From Hyphochytrium catenoides (taxonomy: Eukaryota > Sar > Hyphochytriomycetes > Hyphochytriales > Hyphochytriaceae), in the NCBI GenBank assembly GCA_900088475.1, contig FLMG01001299.1, forward strand, positions 47,492 through 111,491: DNA of 64,000 bases. Direction: 5' to 3'. Below are positions 47,781 to 58,518 of the stretch, in pieces. The position numbers and the translations under genes are program-made. The number at the start of each line of letters is the position of its first letter. Position 1 is the stretch's first letter. Under the pieces are notes generated by a model that ran no database searches, was not told where the DNA came from, and saw only the letters and a program-made list of their open reading frames with translations.

Positions 47781-50308
47781 ATGATGGACTCTGACCTCAA
47801 TCCACAGCAGCCTGTGGATCCTGCTTCCCACTCTTACCTTGGAGAGATCCCATCGGTAAGGATGTCTCTGACGCATCTAAAGGAGAATGCTGAAAGTAAT
47901 CTAACTTGCAGGTAGAGAGACAAGCTATCTATGGCGATGGAGATGTGTTGCAAGTGCCGCTGCTGGTACTGCCAGGGGTTGTAAGTATACCGATCGCCCA
48001 GCTGTCCTTGCTCATACGGTTTTCCGTCAATGGCGTCCTTCACGGCATTCTTACGAGTCACGTATCAGGTCCTCTTCCCTGGCGAGACACTACCACTCAA
48101 GATGTTGACACCAACCGCGGTTGGAGCCCTTCACTCAATTCTCTCTAGAGAAAACCCAATTATCGGCGTGACGAACCACGACGAGGACCATCCAGATGCC
48201 GATGACGATAGGACAATCAATCATATCCATCCTATACTCGGAATGCGCTCCCGAATCTCCCGTGTCGGGACCATTGCAGAGATTCAGCAGCTCAACCTTC
48301 CAATAGCCATTGAGGATGAAGGAGGTACCCAAACAATCAGGTGGCTAAGCGGGGCCATCGTTGACCCGCTGGGCCCAAGTAACCTCGAAGTCTTGGCCCT
48401 TTCATCTTTTATCTTTCTTATGATAGCCAATGCTATATTCAGAGTAGCACTCTATTCTATTATTTGAAGGGTCTGAGCGGTCTCTTCAAAGTTGCCATCT
48501 TCGTGAGAATCATTGCGCGGCTTGCTGCGTCTACTGCACGTGTGTTCTGTTGACTGGACGCTTCCACCGTCTCATCTTTGCCTTCTTCACCTTTCACTTC
48601 TCTACAGCTGCAGTTATAGCGAAGGGCCGTCGCCGCTTCATAATTCGTCGACTTTTGCTGCGAACCAATAGTATGAGTTCTTTACTCTTTCGTATGGTGG
48701 GAAGCTTCTTAACAAGGGCCACAGTGGAAGTCTTGAGAGATGAGCCCCACAGCTGCCCTCTAGCTCCCTTATATCTCACTGGCGCAAACCCAAAGGTATC
48801 TGCAAGACTCATTTTTGTTTGTTCTTAACAGTAGATTAACCCCTCTTTTATTGGCTAATGAGAAACCCCAAGCCAGCCTGTTAGCTCTGCTTAACTCGGC
48901 ACTCTCTCGTGGTTTCTCATGATCCCATCATGGCACCGCTTGCTCTCACTTGCATCTTTATGATAGAAAGAATTGGGGGAGATGCAAATGATAAACCGGC
49001 CAGCAAGGATTGCCGTCTCTGTTTCGACTCTCCCGTGGTGGCTCTTCTCTGTATATAACTGTCAGGCGCTCAGTGCAAAAATTCTACTAGTGCTGAAGTC
49101 CTCTTCTCGTTGGAGTTCATTGGTCCAGAAGTACAGACCTCACCGCAGGTTGGTACAGCATGAAAGAGCCACAAGTGAGCTCTCCCAATTTCAAACTCCA
49201 GGGGAAGATGAAGGACAAGGTGCGTACCTACTGAGGACCAAATCTCAGGATGGCTAAAGGTGGACAGGACCAGCTAGGAAGCAAGAGAGGAGGGGACAGA
49301 TGAGCAACAGGGAAGTAAAAGCTGCTTGGAAGCTATTAACGCTGTCTCTCTCTCAGGGTCCACAGATCAGATAGTCCTACCTCATGACCCGACCCTCTTC
49401 TCTTACTGGGTGGCAGCCAATTTGCCTCTCTCTGATTCTGAGAGACAATTGCTCTTGGAGGAAGACTTCACGGTTGTGAGGCTGAAAAAACTTCTCGGCA
49501 TCTTACTGAAAGCAGAGAGCTCGCTCGACTGTGCGTCATGTGGGACACTACTCAGCCAACAAGAACATGTGTTCACCCTCAGTTCAGAGGTAGGTAGGTC
49601 TAATGGTCTCATGTTGGGAATTATAGCCGAGCAGACAAACCACCGGCCAGACAAGGCAATCACCATCAATGTTTCAATATGACATTATCCGTGATTTTCC
49701 TTAGGGAGCTGTAAGCGCCTACGTGAATCCACATGGATTCGTGCATCAGATTGTCACACTCAAAGACGTTAGGGACAACGCAGTGGTCTACGGAGAGAGC
49801 TCGGCTGAGAACAGCTGGTTTCCTGGTTACAGGTGGACCATCATTTCCTGTCGGTAAGCATTTAACGGCTTCAGCTTCATTCAGTCACTCTCTTTCTTCT
49901 ACCCGCAAAACCCAGATACACTTGGGCTTCCCTATTGGTTGAGGTGTTGTCGCCTTCCTATACCTTCTCTGAACGCGCGTTATCTAGAAACTGTGGAGTT
50001 CATTTGGGCTGGAAGTTTACTGCCGAAACCGACAGTCTCAGTCTCAGGTGCGTCGATGGTAGCATTCGCATAAATCTCAGTGGGCCATTACTGTTACCCC
50101 ATGGACGGTTCCGTACTTCTTGTCTTTCTCGCCTCTAACTATCTCTCCTCTCTCCCTATCCAGAGCATTTTGGGCCTTAAGACGAGCCATTGTGCGGACG
50201 AGTTCATCCGACCAAAGAGAAGATGAGTCATTATCCTCCCCAACTTCTGGCTTGGAGGAAATGGGAAGTGGAGAGGATTTGGCTTCCGATTCCGACGAAT
50301 CCTTCTGA
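47781..50308 (+). CDS. CRBN: Cereblon (CRL4 substrate receptor)
   Basis: Cereblon is the substrate receptor of the CUL4-DDB1 ubiquitin ligase and the target of thalidomide-type drugs. Exons 47781-47855, 47912-47980 and 48069 onward close in phase. The Lon-type N domain reads VDPASHSYLGEIPS, VLFPGETLPLKMLTPTAVGA, VGTIAEIQQL and AKGRRRFIIRRLLLRTN (about 48615). The CULT domain follows: YWVAANLPLSDSERQLLLEE, zinc pair CASC, AYVNPHGFVHQIVTLKD, AENSWFPGYRWTIISCR and, spliced to it, NCGVHLGWKFTAE. The second zinc pair CRNC is formed across the intron after 49854. All four zinc cysteines and the three tryptophans of the ligand pocket are present. The C-terminal tail is short and acidic (EDLASDSDESF). 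The stop is about 70 bp from the convergent kinesin-like gene. Confidence 0.92.
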
Positions 50309-50380
50309 CTTGAGAGTACGCAACTTTCAGTTGGAGCGTTGTCTAGAACGAGGGGCATGAACTAGACTCATAGCGATGCC

Positions 50381-53300
50381 CTATTGGAGTGTGCACGTCT
50401 TGCTCTGAGCCCTTTCTCGCTCAGCCTCTAGTCGTCTTGCCTCTTCCGCTGCCAGCTGAGTCCTCAGCTTCTGGAGTTCTGAGAGAAGTTGGTCTTCCCG
50501 CCTCTTGCTCTCCTCCATTTCGGCCTGCATATGCTGAATGGAAGTAGGAGTTCAGGTTGCAAGGCTTTCCAATGTCGGACTGGCCGTCGTGTCCATCCAT
50601 CTCTCATCCCTCTATTGCGCGCTCTTCTTTTTCGTCGACTTCCGCTGCCCTTCTTCTTCAAGCACCATAGATGACTTCAAATGGATTGTAACTCCCTATT
50701 TCTACGTTACAGTGTATGAAGCAGACATCGCTATGTTTACCTTTAAAGCCTCTTCTTTCTGCTTTAACGTCTCTCCGTGGCTGCTCTCCTTCTTCTCAAG
50801 CGTCGACTTCATGTTCTCTAGGTCGGCATGTTCCAAGTCCAGAAGGTGCCGAAGTTCCTGCAACTTGGCCTCCGATTCTTTGCGTAGCCTGTCCGCTTGC
50901 TGAGACTCACAAAGAAAGGCTGTTTGCGTTTCCTCAAACTTCTCATGAAGAGAAGATAGGGCTTCCGCAGAAGTCTCAATAGGCATATCCAAGGGAGTGG
51001 AGAGATGTAAGGCCATTTCCTCAGCCTGTCCTGTCTCTGAAGGGTCGCCGCACAGGAGCTGCGGCAGGAGTGTGGGAATATGACGAGAGTAAATGATGAT
51101 TAGTTCTGACGGTTGAGGATACCAAGCGGCGGGAGGCCGACTCAAAGCACAAATTCGTATGGCATCCTGGAGCTAGGGATCAAAAACTGTACTACGAGGA
51201 ACCAATATGTCCTACAGCTGAGATATACCTCCAGCGTCATTGTACCCGTCTCAATGTAGTTCACCAGTTCCTCGGTCACCAGTAACTCTCGCTTAGCGGT
51301 GTACTGGAAGTCGATGACCTTGTTCTGCAAATTTGAGCAGAGAGCCCTCTCTGTGCAAAAGCACTCTGGTACCGTGAAGAACTGAAAGCGGACATAAGGG
51401 TAGCAAAGGTGTGCGGAGGGCCCACCAGAGCCGCAATTGCGAGCAGAGGCAGGAAATGCACCCAGTTTGACCTTCGAGATGCAGAACTTCAGGGAGACTT
51501 GTGAACCGATCAGGTCCTTGACTGAAGACTGCGAGAAGCGGTTGATCTCTGACGCCACTTTGAACTACATGGGAACGATAGATGGCTAAGTGACTAAGTA
51601 ACGCAAAAATGTAAATGCCGAATGATAGCATTCCTGGATCCAATTTGTAGAGCGAAGTTGCCTAAGAAATAGAAGCCTTACCTCGCCCTGTGGTGAGCGT
51701 ATAAAAGGGGTGATTGAGAGGGATAAGGTCCCGACGGTTCTCCCTTCACGGTCCGTAAGAACTATCTCATCATTAATTTCTATCAGGTAGGAAAGCCTTT
51801 AATAGACGTCAAGTGATTGAGGTTAGGAACTGGGCTTTCGGGGATAACGAATGTAGGCTCAGACCAATGTAAAGAGACAGGCTATATCGTGGTGGTGAAA
51901 AAGCAGGTGCTATAGAGCTACGGATGCCGCTGAAAGGCGCAAAGCAATGAGCCATAACTGTATGCTTTAAAACGGCAAGCATATAGGAAAAATAGGCCAG
52001 GGAATCCTGACCAAGCGATAAATCTCCACTTACGGCTCTAGGTGAACGATCGCCTCTGCAACGAGGATGTCTGCCCACTCAGGCCGGAACGGATCTAGCC
52101 CAGCCCAATTTTGAGTCGCCTCACTCGATCCTCGGACCATTGCCTCTTCAAACATCAGCCGAAGAGATTCAAGACGAGAAAAGAATAGAAAGGGAGACCA
52201 GAGGAAAGTCCGGAGAGAGCTGCTGCTAATGTCTTGCAACCGGACTAAATAGGACTAGAACACAAGGACAACCAGAAGTTGGCAGTCATCAGCCCCGACA
52301 GGAAGGCAGGAGGCGACAACTAAGGTAAAGTAGAGAGGGGACGGTAGAACCATTTGGGCTACACGCGCCAATAAGGACTAGACAATGTGAAGGTACAAAA
52401 AGAGGGAAGGGCATAGAACCGGCGGAACAAGGTAGAGAAAGAAAATTAAGATACTCGGGTCCATGAAAAAGAACGCGATCTCTGTGTGCCCTTATATTTA
52501 CATCTTTAGGTTTACCTCAGGCTCCACTGCAGAGACGAGGGACGCGGTGTGATTGCCTTGTAAGGCCGTAGAAAGGGCGTTGAAATGCGCCACATCCATC
52601 TGCATTCTCTCACTGGCATCACCTTCCCAGACATCGTCATAAAACGGATGGAGAGGTCTTCTGAAGGTGGGATTTTCTGCTTCCGAAAGGCAGACAGAAG
52701 AAGGCTGTTCCGACAGGCAAGAAGGGATAAAAGCAGTGATAATTGTGATAATGAGCCGGGATATAAGTCCACTGAGGAGAGAGTACACAGAAACAGAGAG
52801 CAACAAGGCCAGACTTTCAAACACTATCTCACTCTTGAAATGGCGTCCATCTTTTGCTTCTTATCCCCTCCAGGGTGTATCAGCAAAAGTGCCACTGATT
52901 GGCCTAGAGTGATGACATCGCCTGCCGTTCGTGTGATAGTCAGGTTAAGAAATGGGAGTTGATGTACACCATAGACCTGAGATGAAGGAGAGCAAAGTGA
53001 TGCAGGTCGCCCTACCAAAATGTGTAGGCCAGTTCTTGGGAAAAGAAGTCTACTTCATGAGGGGACGAAAGGAGTGTGCACCGACAGGTCTTGGGGAAAT
53101 GGCAAAGAAAGAGGACCATGATTGGTAACGACAGAATAGGAAACCGGACATGGTCGGCATGGTAAAGAGACATGAGTTCTACGCACCATCCTTGATCTCC
53201 TTAACGTCGTCGAGGCCCATAGACTCGCCATTGAGGGCAAGAGAGGTACCTTCAGCGCTGCGGAGCATGAGAACTGGAGGGACGAGAGCACAAAAACTTT

Positions 53301-56300
53301 AGATAGAAGAACAAGATTCGAAAAAGGGTACCACCAGTACGAGGTATCCAACTTGAGAGAGCGGAGTGGCAATCCCTGCAGCAGTGAAAGAAATGGCTGT
53401 TTGGGAAGATCTATTGGGGTTGGGCCTTACCTTCTTTCCGCTCAATATAGCAATGCACACCCTGTATTCCCAGGGCTCTCAAGACAATATGCCTGGCTGC
53501 CTCGTCGCCACTTTCCTCCTCAACCTCCTCTCCAAGTGCGGAGTTGGAGCCGATGACATTTGTCCCTAAAAAGGCAGGACGGGAGTTAAGGAGTCTGGCA
53601 GAGGTGACAGCTATGTAGTAGGTGTGGTGAGTCTGGCTGCGGAAAGAACTCTTCCGAGGTATAGGACTTTCCTGGGGCTATACGGAAAGCGACTCGTCCG
53701 TCCAGGACGGTGCTCCCCACGAGAGGGAAGAGTAAAGGTTCCGACTGGATTGTTAGTGGTACGAAGAGCCCCAATCTCCGATGAAATCGTCGCCTGCTGG
53801 CATTCTTATCGTCTCCTAACGCCAGTCTATCGCGTATAGGAGTCTACCAGATGGTGGAGAGAGTTGGGACATTGTCTTAGCAGAGAATCAATAGGCTCGT
53901 ACCACAACCACGTCGGATATGTTCCTATCGCTCAAGATACGGCAGGTAGGAGAAGGAAATAGTGCTCAGCCGTGGCCAGAGGGCTCCACGTTACCTTCAA
54001 CTCACGAAGAAGGTTAGAGGCCAGTGCCTTGGCTTTGTCCCTCGCTCTGCCTCGCTCACCAGGCGTCTGAATTGACCGCCTTGTCCCAGCAGTAGATTTC
54101 CTTCTCCCATCGCCTCCTCCGTCACCTCCTCCAAGCTCTTCTAGGGTCTTCAAGTACTCAGAGAGACGAACTGTCACCAGCCTGGGGCCGAATTTTTAGC
54201 CCATCATTGGAACTCCAGGTAGACAAGCCAATAGGGATGCACCATAAAAAGCAGATAGAGGGAGAAAGTGTTGCCATTTAGTCTTTCATACCGTTCTCCT
54301 AACGCGGGCAACGGGAAAAGGACCCGGAGCCGCTGGGAATATTTAAGGGTTCGAGAAGTCTCCTAAATAGAGTGGCTTGTTAGATGCCAGAGGCTTTGAG
54401 GTCGTAAGTTCAAGACGAAGACATACCTGCTCACATTCTCCATCAGCAAGGATATGACTAAGGAAAAGCAACATGGACGAGCCTTCCAGGGCATCCTTCA
54501 ACAGTTGGTCCTACATTATTAAGACAGAATTAGGAGAGGACCAGAGGATGGGACAAAAGTGCGAGGCAAGCTGAGCAGGCGCGAAGTATGCGAAGTTAGG
54601 CAGAAGAGAGTAGGAGGAAGAGGCAGATACACATACGCCAAGGACGGCCAGAGGCTTCTTACAGTCACACCTATGGGCTGAAATCTAGCTAAATAGTCAA
54701 CAAGGAGATATAAATTGACCGGTTTGGTAAGAGCTAAAGATACCAGGAAAGATGGACCCAGCATCTCTTCCGTCCTTTGCACTGCCTTTAGACCAGCTTG
54801 TACCATGGACCTCTGAGCCAGATATTGATGGATGGGCAGCATTTCCTGCCAAATAGCAACAGGACACGTTCGTGATGCAAAAACATGAAGAGAGAATTGA
54901 GAAAATAAACACAGACGCGTCGTCAGCTTTGGGTTATGGAGGAAGTCAGTCGAGCCAGGCGCAGACCGTGAAAGTGGCAGAAGAGGCGAGAAGCAAAAAA
55001 AGAAGAGGCATCGTTTGGACGCTGACATTTGAGGGAATCCTTGACTCTTACGGGTAACTCCTTATTCATAGAATTGCTGCGCCCCTTGTGCTCATCAGAG
55101 ATAAGGGGCATTGATTGACTAGAGGAAGAGCGATCGACGTTGATAGCATATGGGAGGGGGCAAGTGTTGGCAGGACTCTCAATGAAAACGAATCTAGATT
55201 GCATTCTTTCTTGAGGCGTCTCTCGCTCTCTCCTTGCGCAAGAGAGGATGACTGCTAGACTGAGGCGGTGCTCCATTATATCCCCAGCAAGCAGTTGGAG
55301 AAACAGTTCAGCAAAGCCGTCATCTACAACCTAAAAAGATAATATAGAACGGAATGGAAGGGTCCGTTTCAAATTAAAAGCCAGATCTGTGAAGGCAAAA
55401 CAAAGCAGGACGGTAGCCTTCTTTCAAAGAGACAACTATAGTGGATAAGCATGAAGCTAGACACCTGTTGTTGACGGACAGCCAAGAGACAGCGAGGGGG
55501 CTAGACCCGGAACATATAAGGGAGATGAGAGGATGCAGAATGAGGGAGTGAATCCTTGACACCTTGATCGCCTCGCTATAGCTCCCAACTGTGATGGACT
55601 CTGCTCCTTCTACAACGGAGCCCACAGGGGGACATGTCGTCACCCTGATTGACTCATTTGATGAAAAGAGAGATCCTGTTCCCTTGGGCTGCTGACTCGC
55701 TTCTTTCCCGGATTCTGCTTTCAGGAGATCATGCGTGTGACCGTTATAAAGGGAGAGCATGGTGATATCGAGAGTCATTTGTTCCTCTTCTCCTCCTCCA
55801 CTTTCGCGTGAAAAAATTTCTTCCAAGAAGATCTGCAGAAGCCCTGGTTCGCATCCATATCGACCCCAAAGAGTGGTCGACTTTCCTGCGCGATGCTGGG
55901 ATCACCCAGAAATGAGAGAGAGACGCTGAGAGGAGAATGCAACACCATAAACGGATAATCCCATAGCAATGGCTGAGACATAATATCACTAGGCGACCAT
56001 TCAATGGCGAAGGTCAAACGAGATAGAAAGCACATTTTCAAGAAAGAGGAAGGCTTACCTGTCCGTAGGCCAGGATTGTGACATTCCTTCCTAAAATGTT
56101 GCGGGTTAGCGGGCCCTTGTTAGGAAAGGAGGAACACAAAGACCACTAGTGGAAGTGCAGCAGAGTTTCATACAGAGCCAGTATGTGCAGTCGTGCAAAA
56201 GGACACAGAAGGTGGCAGGATCAAAGAGACGCTCGAAGCCAAGGAGAACAATCTACCCGATGCACAGGCCGCCCATAGCACGGGAGATATATCCACCCAA

Positions 56301-56955
56301 AGCGAGTGGACGGATCCTCTCTCCTTATTCTGTCTCTCTCCTTTCTCCTGTCTAGCTTCCTCTTCCTCGCTTTCCTCGATATCTTCTCTCTGCTCCCAGA
56401 CCCAATCAAAATAATACTTTTGCCCTCGCTTGTTGGCCTTCCCTTCAGAGTCATTGGGGCGGAGTATACAAACGTTGCCATCGACCTCCAGACAGCTACG
56501 AAGAGAGAAGAAACAGCCGGAGCAGGTGCCAAGACAAAGGAATAGATGGGAGACCAAGGCAGCGAACCTTAGTGCGAGATGACACGAGGAATAGTCGACG
56601 ACAAAGGGGAGGACAGTCGAGCAGAGAATGGCTTCTTGATCAAGTCAGAGACGCAAGGCGGGGTAAGACTATGACAACGGACACCAGAAAGGCGCCCCTA
56701 GGCGAGCTTCTGCAGAGAACGCGACAAGTCACTTGGACATAGAGACGCGGACCGAATGGGAGGAGGATGTGGCGTTGAGAGACAGAAGGGCGAAAACAGA
56801 GAGAGAGAAGAAGGGAAGGGAGGGAGGAAAGATGTGGAACTCAGGAGGAAAGCTTGAGGTCCATACCGCTTCCTTGTCTGCTTTTTATTTCGGAGCCCAT
56901 ATTGGCGAACTCTCGCCCCGAGATAGACTCTTTGGCTGTCTAAGTCGCTAACCAT
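50381..56955 (-). CDS. Kinesin-3-like protein with FHA and C2-like domains, divergent motor
   Basis: The N-terminal exon reads QRVYLGARVRQYG like a kinesin first strand. It is followed by LEVDGNVCILRPNDS, KYYFDWVWEQ, NVTILAYGQ and, across an intron in phase, HRAGKSTTLWGRYG, so the P-loop is GQHRAGKS instead of GQTGAGKT. ITMLSLYNGHTHDLL matches the kinesin SxLEIYNExxxDLL segment. DALEGSSMLLFLSHILADGE and TVRLSEYLKTLEEL fit the end of the motor. The expected SSRSH and DLAGSE switches read instead as MEHRLSLAVILSC and FVFIESPANT. Then come an FHA domain of kinesin-3 type (TIQSEPLLFPLVGS, GTNVIGSNSAL, ARHIVLRALGIQGVHCYIER), an acidic linker, and LESLRLMFEEAMVRGSSEAT. A C2-like domain follows (about 51558-51230, YPYVRFQFFTVPE, LVTEELVNYIETGTMTLEVY), then terminal coiled coils (about 51000-50381). 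Some motor exons are uncertain. The motor may be weak or inactive. Confidence 0.75.
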
Positions 56956-58518
56956 CGCGCGCTCTATCACTCACTCCACAGTGAGTGAGAGACAGCAGAC
57001 GACAAATGGGAAGAAAGCAAGTCGCCAGCAGAGACGGCAGACTTTCTGCTTTTCTTAGATTGGATGGTCACTTCACCATCGTCTGCTCTTTCATAGCGTG
57101 AAGGTGAAGGTCCCCACCACCCATAAAGTAGAGGATCCTTTAGTGTGCTCTTCCGCCTGCATCTTGGCCCCTCGGTCAGCTTTACTCATAACCCGCGATG
57201 ATGGTTGAATATAATCTCTCCTCCTCCGTGATCCCCCGGCTTGGATTCCTCAGCTGAGCGTGTAGTAGTCCTCCTTATCGTACAATCCCGGCTATTAGCA
57301 ACGCCTTATCCCTCTTAACTGAAGCCTGCGGGCCCTTTCTCCTCTCTGTCTCGTCGTCTCTCTCGCTCTCTCTCTCTCTTTCCCAGCTCAATCACTCTCG
57401 TCCGCACGTGCCTCTCTCTTTCCTTTTTCTTGAGCTTCTCTTTCGCTCTGCGCTCTGTCTCCATCACCATCCGCTCTTGGCCTGCCCGTGAGCGCATCGG
57501 AGGCCGCGGCCGCGGCCGCTCCGTTGAGAGGCGAGCAGGAGAGACGATCAGAAAAGTGATCAGACGAAAGGGCACAGATTTACGTGCAGAAATCCCCCTG
57601 GAGCTTTCAAACGAGCAAGCCGTTTTGCTAGTTCAGTCACTGTGTCAGGGCGGCAGAAGCGTTAAAAGGGCGAGCAGATGAAAAGCTTCAAACGTTAATT
57701 TTGGGGAGGTTCTGATGGATCTGCATTATCACTTCTGAAGATCATTGCCTTTGGCTTTCCAACGGCCGGCGGAGTGAAGGAGTCGAGCTGTATCGCCAGT
57801 CGCCAAGCGCTGTCTATGCTTCACACAGAGTCCCATGTCGTGAGGTTGCCATCATGAGACTTACCACTTGGCTGGTGTGCGCTATTCACAATCTCACTCG
57901 CGCCACCTCTCGGATGCAAGTGGACGACAAACTGCAGTGGCTAGTCACCATGGTCCAGTGAGCAACTTCGCTCCTCTGCTTTGCTCGGACGAGCTACCGC
58001 GCTCAACTATATCTCGCTTGGATATTCGCTTATCTCAGCAGATTGGTTACAAGGGACTCCGCAGTCTCTAATGCCATGCAGTGCGCAATTATCGCTCGTT
58101 TGTGTGCCACAATTGGGTGTACTCAAGGCGAAGTCTCAATAGCAAGAGGGTAAACACACCGTCTGGATGGGTGGAATCTGGTCCCAACTGAACAGTCCAT
58201 CAATGCGGCTCTTCCTTGATGCACTAAGGTGAACTAAGAGTAGAAAGGTTGCCCAAGAGAAAGCATCATGGTACCTCCTATGTGTGATAAAGTCTATTGC
58301 CTAATTAACTTTATAATAATGAGCTCTAGCGCCTTCAGTATCGCCCCGTGCAGCTAGTAGAGGAAGAAAGTTGGGCGCCGACGCTTACTTCTCATGGGAT
58401 GAGAATGGACCAGAGAGGAAGTCATTAAGAGACCCAGGGAGGGAGAGACAAAAAGAGAGAGAGAACTATTTGACAGATTTGGGCAGCCTACTTGCGGCGA
58501 TCCTCTCTCTTCGCTAGC
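56956..58518. other. Intergenic interval without a supported gene
   Basis: The plus frame at 57430-57681 is arginine-rich over a CT-rich and GCGGCC-rich tract (57506-57522), with a plausible C-terminal part (LELSNEQAVLLVQSLCQGG). It lacks a domain or splice context. Nothing else is supported. The interval contains the kinesin-like gene's promoter and the 3' region of the glycosyltransferase gene. Confidence 0.4.

Noticed and set aside
57430-57681. Arginine-rich plus-strand frame as a small basic protein
   Set aside because: Its composition follows from a CT/GC repeat region, and no domain or transcript signal supports it.
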